Program-made: the position numbers and the translations under genes
DNA from: JAIVGV01 sp036389335
Lineage (GTDB): Bacteria > Acidobacteriota > Blastocatellia > Pyrinomonadales > Pyrinomonadaceae
Length of the DNA: 64,000 nt
Assembly: GCA_036389335.1 (NCBI GenBank)
Contig: DASVQC010000066.1
Span: 1 to 64,000, forward strand
Direction of reading: 5' to 3'
The notes under the pieces: model-generated
What the model saw: only the letters and a program-made list of their open reading frames with translations
The model's database searches: none
What the model was told of the DNA's origin: nothing
Part shown: piece after piece, positions 39,139-47,739 of the stretch
How positions within the stretch are numbered: the stretch's first letter is position 1
Layout of the letters: every line of letters begins with the position of its first letter

Positions 39139-40899
39139 ATGAGATTACTACTCCGCCAAGTGGCCGTCGCGCTCTTCATCCTGTCCGCCGCCTTTCTAGT
39201 CACGGCGCAGGACGACCCGTCGAAGGCTAACGAGAAGCCCGAGTTCTTTTTCAAGGACGGCAGGCAGACGATAGAGGTGAGCTTTCCCCGGACGCCGCCG
39301 CACGACTTCATCAGCCGTCACTCGAAAGACCCGAACACCTACAAGCTCTACCAAGTCGAGACACCCGACCTCGACAGGCCCTGCGTCTACCAGCGCTGCA
39401 TCAACGAGTGGACGGGTTTTCTCGCCCCCGGCCGCAACCCTGAGTGCTTGGACGACGGCTGTGGAAAGCTCAACCTTTACCTCAGCGCCGCGCTGCCCGC
39501 CGACAAAAATTACATCCTCGTCGTGAACTACCTTCTCGACGGGAAGCCCGCGAAGATAGCCTTCTCCGGAGAGCCGAAGTTGGAGGTAGTTGACCCGTTC
39601 AGCGCCGACGACGTTGGGAAAGGTTTTGTCGTTAAGGCCAACGTCCCGCTGACGCCCGCCCCCGAGTTGAATGTCGAGCGGACTGTTTACAGGGTGAGGG
39701 GCGACAACCCACAAATGTTACGGGCTATCGAGGAGAAGGAGAACCTCACGGCCAAGCTCGACGGCCTGTCGTCCGCGCAGACGGGTCGGCTCTCCTACAA
39801 GTTCGAAAAGAGGCTGCGGGAGGGGATGGAGTACAGCGTCTCCACCGCGGGGATCAAGGACGACCTGATGAAGCCATTGACGGCAAAGGGCACTCTGAAG
39901 ACGCCCGGCACGCCCGCCGCCCCGGCTGCGCCGAAGATCACCGGCACCTTCGGGCTCACCTCGGCCGCGGGGCAGAAGTCCGTCCTCGAACTGTCGGGCA
40001 GCTTCACGCCGTTGCACGACGTGAGCGTCGGCGACACGCTCGTCTTCTGGGAGCCGAGCTTGGTGGTAGACCTCGGCCTGCGCTCGACCAAGTCGAACAA
40101 CTCCGTCACGCTGGCGTTGCCCTTTACCAGAACGTACCACGTGAAGGACCTGAAAGACGTGCCCTCTCCTACGCCGCCCCGGATCAAGACGCGTGACGCT
40201 CAGGCCCGACCGCAGGACGAAAAGAGCCGTGACGAAAAGAGCATCGCCGTCGAAAACTACGCGAGGTGGAAGAACACGCCGTGGGGCTTTCTCGAAAACG
40301 TCAAAGTCTACCTCGGCCCGAAGGCCGAGTTCGACCGCCAGTTCAGGCGCAAGAATCTGCTCGGCAATGCGCGCCTCGACTTCAACTTCCACCGCTTCAT
40401 CGGCACTATCGCCGACAAGCGCAGCCGGATAACCGACGAGGGCTTTGGCATCGGCGCGGAGAAGGGGAAGTCGCTCGAAGGCATCAACTTCGGCTTCAAG
40501 CTCGTGCCCTACGTCTCGTTAGATTTCGGCGGGCACGTAAACAACGAGACCGTGTCGAAGGACACGGCCAGCGTCTTCGTCCCGCGCCACCGCATCTTCC
40601 GGAGTTACGCTGGCTTCACCGGGATCATCGAGTGGCGTGTCCGCGACCTCCCGATGTCGCTCAACTTCGACGAGTCGTTCGTCCACATGGCGGCGACGGA
40701 ACAGATCGGCTACTCGAACGACGACGGGGTCTTCCTGCGCCGCGTGCGCGGCTTCCACCCGCACCTGAAGACTTCCATCGACTTAGGCTTTGACCCGGCC
40801 AAGCACTACAGCCTGACCTTCGAGTACGAGAACGGTCGCCTCGCCCCGAATTTCGAGTACCTGAATAAGTTCACCACAGGCATTAAGGTGACATATTGA
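39139..40899 (+). CDS. Large exported, probably outer-membrane-associated protein
   Basis: A 586-residue protein with signal peptide (LLLRQVAVALFILSAAFLVTAQ). Residues 30-300 appear to be beta-sandwich material with conserved-looking cysteines (CVYQRC, CLDDGC). The last 200 residues alternate polar and aromatic residues (ARLDFNFHRFIGTIADK; NFGFKLVPYVSLDFGGHV; HYSLTFEYENGRLAPNFEYL) and end GIKVTY, an aromatic C-terminus as in beta-barrel proteins. ATG 39139 is six bases after AAGGAG; ATG 39133 is too close. I recognise no family. As the last gene of the caspase series it may be the surface component of that locus. Confidence 0.65.
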   Translation: MRLLLRQVAVALFILSAAFLVTAQDDPSKANEKPEFFFKDGRQTIEVSFPRTPPHDFISRHSKDPNTYKLYQVETPDLDRPCVYQRCINEWTGFLAPGRNPECLDDGCGKLNLYLSAALPADKNYILVVNYLLDGKPAKIAFSGEPKLEVVDPFSADDVGKGFVVKANVPLTPAPELNVERTVYRVRGDNPQMLRAIEEKENLTAKLDGLSSAQTGRLSYKFEKRLREGMEYSVSTAGIKDDLMKPLTAKGTLKTPGTPAAPAAPKITGTFGLTSAAGQKSVLELSGSFTPLHDVSVGDTLVFWEPSLVVDLGLRSTKSNNSVTLALPFTRTYHVKDLKDVPSPTPPRIKTRDAQARPQDEKSRDEKSIAVENYARWKNTPWGFLENVKVYLGPKAEFDRQFRRKNLLGNARLDFNFHRFIGTIADKRSRITDEGFGIGAEKGKSLEGINFGFKLVPYVSLDFGGHVNNETVSKDTASVFVPRHRIFRSYAGFTGIIEWRVRDLPMSLNFDESFVHMAATEQIGYSNDDGVFLRRVRGFHPHLKTSIDLGFDPAKHYSLTFEYENGRLAPNFEYLNKFTTGIKVTY

Positions 40900-41266
40900 T
40901 GACCGGAGAAGCGGACGCGTCACCTCCGTGCTCGCTCAGCCCGAATGGGTGACCCCCAGGTCTATTGCAGTAGGCCACCTTGTTGTGAACGCACGCGGTT
41001 CATGGCGGGGTGGCCTATTGTGCTGGTTCACAGCGTCTTCGCTTACATTTCCCATTGCGGTTGGCGGCACCTCTCTGAGAGGAAAGAAAGGGTAGTAGGT
41101 GCGGCCACGGATTTTCATTAAATGAACGAGAACTATTGGATTTTTGCATCTTATGCACGAATTAATTGTCACTATATGGGAGAATAATGCCCGTAAGTTA
41201 TTGATTACCCGCGAGGGGATTTTTCTGTTTATGCGCGAACCTACAGGCGTTTTTATAGATGTGATT

Positions 41267-41332
41267 GGAAGCATAACTTTGCCGCCCCGGCAAGCTGAGG
41301 CTTCCAATAGCGCCCGCCAAGCTTATGCTTCC
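41267..41332. repeat. Inverted GGAAGCATAA pair near right island edge
   Basis: GGAAGCATAA (41267-41276) and its complement TTATGCTTCC (41323-41332) bracket a second short pair (GAGGCTTCC). The nonamer is that of the left edge at 26919-26970. The surrounding 600 bp (40900-41499) contain no gene I can support: open frames are short, lack ribosome sites and look random. Confidence 0.6.
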
Positions 41333-41499
41333 ACTCTGGAACGTGCCGCGTTCTGAAAGTTGGGGCAAAATAATGCTCAGGTATATTCCTGAGCGGGGGT
41401 CATATCGAGAGAGATGGGATTTGATTAGAGAATTTCTCCCATCGGGGAACTGGTGTTTAATTCCTTCATACGGACGACCAGATATCAGCATTTACCAAC

Positions 41500-41990
41500 G
41501 TGAGTACCTACCTCTTGACATGGAGCCCTAAGAAGTGGCAATGGACAGACCTCACACAACAAATCAGCAAAATCAAGAAGAAGGGATTCTGCGCCACCGA
41601 TTGGAGCTGCGAGAATAACAAGTCAATCGCCGAAGGCGACAGGCTTTCCTATTACGTCAGGGCGAGGAGCGGAGGGGCATCGTCGGGGCGGGGCACGCTG
41701 TCTCTAAACCCTATGAAGCGGTTCATTGGCGGAATGAGAAAGCTAAGGTTGGCCGAACCACTATGTACGTGAAGGTCCGATGGGAGACATTGTTGAATCC
41801 TGATAAAGAGTCCATCTTTCCCCGCGAATGGCTTACCAGTGGCTTACTATCCAAGGTTAACTGGAACACGCAGGTATCGGGTATTGGCATCCGCGGTGAG
41901 GCGGCGGAGATTCTTGAAGAGAGATGGCAGGATTTCTTAGAGAGAAGAGGTGATGAGTTCTCCCTGTTCAGCATCGCTTCGCCGGATTAA
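41500..41990 (+). pseudogene. Frameshifted EVE-like domain protein
   Basis: Two frames together give one protein. The first (GTG 41500) reads YLLTWSPKKWQWTDLTQQI, WSCENNKSIAEGDRLSYYVR. The second, phase-shifted, continues ERRGIVGAGHAVSKPYEAVHW, MYVKVRWETLLNPDKESIFPREWL and WNTQVSGIGIRGEAAEILEERW. This is the EVE-like module usually found at the N-terminus of McrA/HNH-type restriction proteins, which reads modified bases. The phase change lies near 41660-41672 and fits a one-base deletion. No HNH part follows before the stop at 41990. It is a damaged, possibly truncated defence gene at the island's right end. Confidence 0.75.
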
Positions 41991-42041
41991 ATGAAAGCCG
42001 GCGGGATTTTCAGAATATACGATTCGACGTTAACGGCTTTT

Positions 42042-42085
42042 CATCTTTTATGATTCAGCCTTTTCTGATTAAATACTTCTACACT
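42042..42085. repeat. Heptamer repeat at right island edge
   Basis: CTTTTCAT CTTTTAT GATTCAG CCTTTTC TGATTAAA steps roughly in sevens. Its complement (CTGAATC, ATAAAAG, ATGAAAAG) resembles the left-edge sequence (GTGAATCAG, GCATAAAGC, GATGAAGC) at 26917-26952. It could be the second arm of an interrupted heptamer hairpin. The AT-rich sequence to 42188 shows nothing else. Confidence 0.45.
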
Positions 42086-42188
42086 TACTGTAAATTGTTG
42101 AAAGCGCGTTTAGAAATTCAGCCTTTGTGCTTCACCCCATAATCGTCTTAAGGCAGTGAAATCTTGAACGAGCAATGGTAATCAGCGA

Positions 42189-43373
42189 ATGACTAACAAA
42201 AACACTTTCGACCGCATCGCCCTCGTCGTCCTCGACAGCGTCGGCATGGGCGAGATGCCCGACGCCGCCGCGTGGGGCGACGCGGGCGCGGACACGCTCG
42301 GCCACATCTGCGAGTCGCGCGTGGTGAAGTTGCCGAACCTGCAAGCGTGGGGCTTGGGCAACGCGCGCGCGCTCGAAAATATCGCGCCCGCCGCAGAGCC
42401 GCGCGCCGCCTACGGTCGCTGCGCCCTGCGCTCGAACGGCAAGGACACGACGACGGGCCACTGGGAGATGGCCGGCATCATCCTCGAAAAAGCCTTCCCC
42501 ACCTACCCGCACGGCTTCCCCGCGGAGATCGTCGAAGAGTTCGTCAGGGAAGCGAATGTCCCCGGCATATTGGGGAACTACGCCGCGTCGGGCACCGAGA
42601 TCATCAAGGAGCTGGGGGCGGAGCACGTCCGCACGGGCAAGCCCATCGTCTACACCTCCGCCGACTCCGTCTTCCAGATCGCCGCGCACGAAGAGGTCAT
42701 CCCAGTCCCGCGCCTCTACGAGATTTGCGAGGCGGCGCGCAGGATTCTGCGCGGCGAGAACGAAGTCGGTCGCGTCATCGCGCGCCCCTTCCGCGGCGAG
42801 GCCGGCGCGTTCTACCGCACCGAGAATCGCCACGACTACGCCGTGCCGCCGCCGCGCGAGAACCTGTTGGAGATGCTCTCCGGCGCGGGGCTCGACGTCG
42901 TCGCCGTCGGCAAGATCGCCTCCATCTACGACTCCGCGGGCGTGACGCGCGACTTGCCGGGCAAGAACAACGACCAGTCCATCGACCAGACGATCAACGC
43001 CCTCAGGGGCGACTCGCGCGGCCTCATCTTCTCCAACCTCGTCGATTTCGACATGCTCTACGGGCACCGCCGCGACCCCGAAGGCTACGCGCGCGCCCTC
43101 GAACACTTCGACGCGCGCCTGCCGGAAATCACCTCCGCGATGCGCGACGGCGATCTTCTCATCATCACCGCCGACCACGGCAACGACCCGACCTACCGCG
43201 GCACCGACCACACGCGCGAGTACGTCCCCGCCCTCGCCTACGGGGCGCGCGCCCGCGCCGGCGTCAACCTCGGCACGCGCGCCTCGCTCGCCGACATCGG
43301 TCAAACCGTCGCCGAAAACTTCGGCCTGAAGCTGGGCGCGGGCGAGAGCTTCCTCTCGGCGGTGTCGGGTTGA
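42189..43373 (+). CDS. deoB: Phosphopentomutase
   Basis: DeoB interconverts ribose/deoxyribose 1- and 5-phosphates, linking nucleoside phosphorolysis with the pentose pool and with DeoC. The 394-residue protein is of the alkaline-phosphatase superfamily with metal-site and catalytic blocks RIALVVLDSVGMGEMPDA (Asp), the Thr region GKDTTTGHWEMAG (about 92), NLVDFDMLYGHRRD, and LLIITADHGNDPTYRGTDHTREYVP. Length is normal. It marks the return to high-GC core sequence. deoC lies 5 kb downstream on the same strand, and hpt and rpiB lie between. Confidence 0.97.
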   Translation: MTNKNTFDRIALVVLDSVGMGEMPDAAAWGDAGADTLGHICESRVVKLPNLQAWGLGNARALENIAPAAEPRAAYGRCALRSNGKDTTTGHWEMAGIILEKAFPTYPHGFPAEIVEEFVREANVPGILGNYAASGTEIIKELGAEHVRTGKPIVYTSADSVFQIAAHEEVIPVPRLYEICEAARRILRGENEVGRVIARPFRGEAGAFYRTENRHDYAVPPPRENLLEMLSGAGLDVVAVGKIASIYDSAGVTRDLPGKNNDQSIDQTINALRGDSRGLIFSNLVDFDMLYGHRRDPEGYARALEHFDARLPEITSAMRDGDLLIITADHGNDPTYRGTDHTREYVPALAYGARARAGVNLGTRASLADIGQTVAENFGLKLGAGESFLSAVSG

Positions 43374-43427
43374 GGGACGGGCCGCCCGACTCGCCGAGAG
43401 TTTCGCCGTCACGTTTTGAAGAACACG

Positions 43428-43925
43428 ATGGGAATCACGGTCGAAGAGATGCGCGCCGGCGACTGGGGGCGCGTGCGGGCGATCTACCTTGAGGGGATCG
43501 CGACGGGCGACGCCACGTTCGAGACCGGCGCGCCGGAGTTCGGGGCGTGGGACGCGGCGCACCTCTCCTCGTGCCGCCTCGTCGCGCGAGAGGGCGGCGA
43601 GGTCGTCGGCTGGGCCGCGCTCAGCCCGGTCTCTTCCCGCTGCGTCTACGGCGGGGTCGCGGAGGTGAGCGTCTACGTCGCGGCGTCGGCGCGCGGGCGC
43701 GGCGTGGGGCACACGCTGCTCGCGGCGCTCGTCGAGGCGTCGGAGCGCAACGATCTGTGGACGCTACAGGCGGGCGTCCTCGCGGAGAACGCGGCGAGCA
43801 TACGTCTGCACGAGCGTTGCGGCTTCCGCGTCGTCGGCAGGCGCGAGCGGCTGGGGAAACTGAAAGGCGTCTGGCGCGACGTGGTGCTGCTCGAACGCCG
43901 CAGCGCGGTCGTCGGGCACGACTGA
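43428..43925 (+). CDS. GNAT acetyltransferase (phosphinothricin/methionine-sulfone type)
   Basis: A 165-residue GNAT enzyme of the Pat/MddA subgroup: VEEMRAGDWGRVRAIYLEGIATGDATFET at the start, GWAALSPVSSRCVYGGVAEVSVYVAASARGRGVGHTLLAAL (acetyl-CoA pyrophosphate loop RGRGVG) and IRLHERCGFRVVGRRERLGKLKGVWRDVVLLERR at the end. Relatives acetylate phosphinothricin, methionine sulfone or similar amino acids; the substrate is not decidable here. ATG 43428 is preferred over a TTG at 43416. Starts 55 bp after deoB, possibly in one transcript. Confidence 0.88.
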   Translation: MGITVEEMRAGDWGRVRAIYLEGIATGDATFETGAPEFGAWDAAHLSSCRLVAREGGEVVGWAALSPVSSRCVYGGVAEVSVYVAASARGRGVGHTLLAALVEASERNDLWTLQAGVLAENAASIRLHERCGFRVVGRRERLGKLKGVWRDVVLLERRSAVVGHD

Positions 43926-44047
43926 GACAAACAGTTGATGCAGAGACGTCCCGCCGCCAATCGTCGTCGGGGCAAAGCGAGTGGGCGTCGGAACGAGGCG
44001 GGAGAACCGGAAGCCCGCGCCACTTCGCCCGCGCCGCTTCGTTTGCG

Positions 44048-45937
44048 TCACTTCGGCGGGGGGGGCGTCTTGGGGGCGGCGGGCGGCGGGATGAAGAAGG
44101 GGAGCCGCTGAACCTGATCGACGCAGGAGGTGTCGAGCCCCTGCCACGTGCCGCGGTCGAAGAACTCGGCCATGAGCCGCTCGGTGCATTCGTAACTGGA
44201 GTGCGTGCCGTTGCGCACGAGGACCTGCTTGCCCTGCGCGTACTGCGCGAGCGCCGCCGCGCCGACGAAGGGCGGCGTCACCGGATCGAAGTCGCCCGAG
44301 ATCATCAGGACGGGCACGTCGAGCTTCTTCGCGTCGCGGAAGGCGGCGGGCACGTCGCCCCTCTGCCAGAGCCCGCACGCGCGCTGGTACGCGCGCAGGC
44401 GCGCCTCGCCGTAGAACGTGCCCGCCGTCTCGCGCCTGATCTCTTCCTCGGTGATGAAGGGGATGCTCTCCGAGCAGACGACCGAGAGGTGCATCCCGCG
44501 CGCGATCTGACCGTCGAGCTGCCGGAAGACTTGATAGGAGATCGAGGCGAAGCGCGTGAAGTCGCCGCCCGCCATGTCATGGACGAGGAGCGGCAGGTAG
44601 TTCATCACCTCGGGCAGGTAGAGCGCGGCGCGGACGTGCTCCATGAACCCCTCGCGCGTCATCGTGATCGTCTGCTTCTGTCCCGTCAACGGGTTCGTCG
44701 CCTCGAACGTCGCGGGCGCTTTCGCGAGGCGCGCGACGACCTCCGCAAACTCTTTCCGCAGGTTCGGGAACGCCGCGCCGCACTTGGCGTCCGCCGCGCA
44801 GTCGGCGAAGAGGCGGTCGAGCGCGTGCTCGACCCCTTTGGCGAAGGGGAGCGCCATCTTGTAATCGACGGGCGCGACGCCGGAGACCGCCGCGGCGCGC
44901 ACGCGCTGCGGGTAGAGGCGCAGGTAGGCGAGCGCGGCGGTCGAGCCGTAAGAGCCGCCGTTGACGTTGATCTTGTCGTAGCCCATCGCCCCGCGCACTT
45001 CGTCGAGGTCGGCCATGGCGATGGCCGTCGTGTAAAGGCGTAGGTCGGCGATCTTCTCAAGCTCGGCGCGGCAGGCGCGCACGCGCGCCTCGGCGAAGGT
45101 CTCGCCGAAGTAGACGCCCATGTCGTTCGGGTCGCCGTAGAGATCGCACTGCAAAGGGTTCGACCCGCCCGTGCCGCGCTGATCGACCATCACCACGTCG
45201 CGGTGCTGGCTGAGCCGCGTCATGAACGGCGCGCCCGCGTACGTCGACGCCGCGGCGCCGGGGCCGCCCGCGAAGTAGAAGATGGGATCGGGCGCGGGCT
45301 TTTCGGCGAGCGCGGGCAGCATCACGATGTTCAGACTGATTTTGCGCCCCGCCTTCGCGGCGCGATCCTCGAAGACCTCGTACTTGCCGCACAGAGAGTT
45401 CTTCGGCGCGCCCGGCTTCGAGCACGCCTGAAACTGCACGCGCCCGCGCGTGAAGGTCTGCGGCGGCGTCGCTTGAGTCGCGTTCGTCGCGCCGGCGCGA
45501 GTTAAGTTGAGCGGTCGGCGCACGCCGCCCTGCGTCCAGTAGCCCGTGAACTCCCTGCCGTCGCCGCTCAGAGCGCCCTCGTACGTGCCGGGGGCCTCCG
45601 GGATTTGGAGGACGAAGCGCAGGACGCGATCCGCGTAAGTCACGTCCGAGAGCGGCAGATCGGTCGCGCCCTGATCGGGGCTGTCGAGCGCGCCCGCGAG
45701 CCGGCCCGCCTGCCGCTTCAGCTTCACGACCAGACGCAACTTCCCGACGCCCGCGATTTCGAGCGCGCCCTGCCACTCGCCTTCGACGTTCGCCTGCGCC
45801 GCCGTCTGCCCGGCGGGCGTCTGCGGCTGTGCGTTGGCCGCGGCGGGCGTCTGCGGCGTGGGCGACTGCGCGGCGGCGTGTCCGAGGGCGGCGGACGCGC
45901 AGAGCGCCGCCGCGAGGAATGTCCGACTCAACTTCAT
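44048..45937 (-). CDS. Secreted alpha/beta hydrolase (S33/TAP-like)
   Basis: A 629-residue exported enzyme with signal peptide (FLAAALCASAALGHAAAQ), an Ala/Gln/Pro linker and an N-terminal beta domain (about 45-150, VEGEWQGALEIAGVGKLRLVVKLKRQAG). The alpha/beta-hydrolase core has the oxyanion block FAGGPGAAASTYAG, DQRGTGGSNPLQCDLYG, the nucleophile elbow NGGSYGSTAALAYLR, the acid MISGDFDPVTPPF and the TAP-like end RNGTHSSYECTERLMAEFFDRG with the catalytic His. Relatives are secreted tripeptidyl or prolyl aminopeptidases. It stands alone between the GNAT and hpt genes. The beta domain in front is an unusual addition. Confidence 0.88.
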   Translation of the reverse strand: MKLSRTFLAAALCASAALGHAAAQSPTPQTPAAANAQPQTPAGQTAAQANVEGEWQGALEIAGVGKLRLVVKLKRQAGRLAGALDSPDQGATDLPLSDVTYADRVLRFVLQIPEAPGTYEGALSGDGREFTGYWTQGGVRRPLNLTRAGATNATQATPPQTFTRGRVQFQACSKPGAPKNSLCGKYEVFEDRAAKAGRKISLNIVMLPALAEKPAPDPIFYFAGGPGAAASTYAGAPFMTRLSQHRDVVMVDQRGTGGSNPLQCDLYGDPNDMGVYFGETFAEARVRACRAELEKIADLRLYTTAIAMADLDEVRGAMGYDKINVNGGSYGSTAALAYLRLYPQRVRAAAVSGVAPVDYKMALPFAKGVEHALDRLFADCAADAKCGAAFPNLRKEFAEVVARLAKAPATFEATNPLTGQKQTITMTREGFMEHVRAALYLPEVMNYLPLLVHDMAGGDFTRFASISYQVFRQLDGQIARGMHLSVVCSESIPFITEEEIRRETAGTFYGEARLRAYQRACGLWQRGDVPAAFRDAKKLDVPVLMISGDFDPVTPPFVGAAALAQYAQGKQVLVRNGTHSSYECTERLMAEFFDRGTWQGLDTSCVDQVQRLPFFIPPPAAPKTPPPPK

Positions 45938-46057
45938 GCGATGCTCCGTGACTCAAGGGTGTTGCGGTCGGGCGGGCCGCGCCCGCGCCGCGCCGACACT
46001 TATACGCGGCGCGCGCGGGCGGGGTTTATGCGCGTGGTGAAAAAAAGGGATCGCGCG

Positions 46058-46627
46058 CTAACCCTGCGAGGGGTCTGTGAGCACGGCGATGTAGGGGAGG
46101 TTGCGGTAGCGTTCGGCGAAGTCGAGCCCGTAGCCGACGACGAAGGCGTCGGGGATGTCGAAGCCGAGGTAATCGATCTTGACTTCGCGCAGCCGCCGCT
46201 CCTGCTTGTTCAGGAGCGCCGCGAGCTTGACGCTCGTCGCGCCGCGCGATTCCAAGTTCGCCATCAGGTAGCTCAGCGTGAGCCCGGTGTCCACGATGTC
46301 TTCGACGACGATGATGTCGCGCCCCTCAATCGGCACGTCCAAATCTTTCACGATCCGCACCTCGCCCGAAGAGCGCGTGCTCTCGCCGTAGCTCGATATC
46401 GCGATGAACTCCACGGAGACGCGCGCGTCGATGGCGCGCACGAGATCGCTCAGGAAGACGAACGCGCCCTTGAGCACGCCGATCAAAAGCGGGTTGCGCC
46501 CCGCGCAGTCGCGCGCGATCTCGGCGCCCATCTCGCCGATGCGCGTCTGAATCCGCTCGCCCGTGATCAGCGGCTCTAAGTTCGTGTTGGAAAACTCCGA
46601 AGGGCCCTGTGCGGTCGAAGCTGACAC
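46058..46627 (-). CDS. hpt: Hypoxanthine phosphoribosyltransferase
   Basis: Converts hypoxanthine or guanine plus PRPP into IMP/GMP in purine salvage. The 189-residue protein shows LIGVLKGAFVFLSDLVRAI, FIAISSYGEST, the PRPP-binding motif DIIVVEDIVDTGLTLSYL, LLNKQERR and IDYLGFDIPDAFVVGYGLDFAERYRNLPYIAVL. Length and motifs are standard. It is divergent from rpiB; the 244-bp gap contains a heptamer repeat. In this position it adds base salvage to the pentose-phosphate genes around it. Confidence 0.96.
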   Translation of the reverse strand: MSASTAQGPSEFSNTNLEPLITGERIQTRIGEMGAEIARDCAGRNPLLIGVLKGAFVFLSDLVRAIDARVSVEFIAISSYGESTRSSGEVRIVKDLDVPIEGRDIIVVEDIVDTGLTLSYLMANLESRGATSVKLAALLNKQERRLREVKIDYLGFDIPDAFVVGYGLDFAERYRNLPYIAVLTDPSQG

Positions 46628-46782
46628 TGGCGGTTCTCCTCAACTCTCTCCATCGTTTTCGAAGGTTGGATTGGCGGGGCTGAGCTAATGGTCGAACGCG
46701 CTCAGCCGATCCGTTTGCACCCGCGACTCCCGGTGCGACATACTATGAAAGCCCCGCGCAGAGGTCAATGGAAAAGCTGTTA

Positions 46783-46868
46783 GCTGTTAGCTATCAGCCG
46801 GAATCTGGCTCGAACCTGAATGCTAACCGCCAACAGCTAACAGCTAACAGCTAACAGCTAACAGCTAT
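46783..46868. repeat. Paired AGCTGTT heptamer arrays before rpiB
   Basis: AGCTGTT AGCTGTT AGCTATC on the left and GCTAACC GCCAACA followed by four GCTAACA units and GCTATCT on the right, complementary to each other. Same heptamer as at 12.5-12.7 kb. The right array ends four bases before the rpiB ATG, so it would occupy the rpiB ribosome-binding region and no ordinary Shine-Dalgarno sequence is visible. Confidence 0.85.
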
Positions 46869-46871
46869 CTT

Positions 46872-47735
46872 ATGCCCGACGAACAACCCACACGCGACCG
46901 CGTCCGCGCGCTCGTCCGCGAAGTCCTCGCGCACGCGCTGCCCGAAGAGGCGGGCGAAGGCGCGACCGCGGGCCCGATCGCGCCGACGACCGCCCCTTCG
47001 ACTTCGCGCACCGCGCTGACCTCCGAGATCAACGTCCGCACGCCGGAGCGCGCGCGGGCCGTCGATGTCGCCCCGCCCGCCGCGGCGGCGACCGGCGAGC
47101 GGCCCTTCACGCGCGACGAGTCCTCGAAGACCGTCATCACCGAAGACGACGTGCGCGGTCTGGAAGAGGGCGCGCGCCTGCGCGTCGCGGAGGGCGCGCG
47201 CCTCACGCCGCTCGCCGCCGACATCGTCAGCGAGCGGCGCATCGAGATCGTCCGCCGCGCCTCGCGCCGCGGCTCGCGCACTCACAAGCGCGTCGCCGTC
47301 GGCGCGGATCACGGCGGCTACAAGATGAAGGAGGAGCTGAAGACGCTCCTCGACGAACTCGGCCACCACGCCCTCGACTTCGGCACCGGCTCGACCGACG
47401 CCGTCGATTACCCGGACTTCGCGCACGCGGTCGCGCGCGCCGTCTCCGAAGGCGAGGCGGACCTCGGCATCGTCATCGACGGCGCGGGCGTCGGCAGTGC
47501 GATGACCGCCAACAAAGTGCCGGGCGTGAGAGCCGCCGCCTGCTACTCCGTCAAGGTTGCCGTCAACTCCCGCGAGCACAACGACGCCAACGTCCTCACC
47601 CTCGGCAGCGCCACGATCACGAGTGCGGAGATGCGCGAGATCGTCCGCGCGTGGCTCTCCGCCGAGATCAGCGAAGACCGCCACCGGAAGCGCGTCGCGA
47701 AGATCGAGGCCGTCGAACGGCAGTACAGATGTTAA
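46872..47735 (+). CDS. rpiB: RpiB-type sugar-phosphate isomerase with N-terminal extension
   Basis: The C-terminal 150 residues are RpiB-like: KRVAVGADHGGYKMKEELKTLL, FGTGSTDAVDYPDFAHAVARAV, then GIVIDGAGVGSAMTANKVPGVRAA and NSREHNDANVLTLGSATI. In place of the usual CGTGIG active-site loop it reads IDGAGVG, so the catalytic Cys is missing or replaced, as in some microcompartment relatives. The first 135 residues are extra: an amphipathic helix (RDRVRALVREVLAHALP) resembling shell-targeting peptides, a linker, and ITEDDVRGLEEGARLRV / LTPLAADIVSERRIEIVRR, a module seen near microcompartment enzymes. Substrate is probably a pentose or deoxypentose phosphate. Confidence 0.85.
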   Translation: MPDEQPTRDRVRALVREVLAHALPEEAGEGATAGPIAPTTAPSTSRTALTSEINVRTPERARAVDVAPPAAAATGERPFTRDESSKTVITEDDVRGLEEGARLRVAEGARLTPLAADIVSERRIEIVRRASRRGSRTHKRVAVGADHGGYKMKEELKTLLDELGHHALDFGTGSTDAVDYPDFAHAVARAVSEGEADLGIVIDGAGVGSAMTANKVPGVRAAACYSVKVAVNSREHNDANVLTLGSATITSAEMREIVRAWLSAEISEDRHRKRVAKIEAVERQYRC

Positions 47736-47739
47736 AAGG

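Noticed and set aside
40936..41307. 123-codon minus-strand frame in the gap after the exported protein
   Set aside because: No ribosome site, no recognisable domain, and it contains the inverted GGAAGCATAA repeats.
41144..41531. Short plus-strand frames of 68-70 codons
   Set aside because: Overlap repeats, start without ribosome-binding sites and lack protein-like composition.
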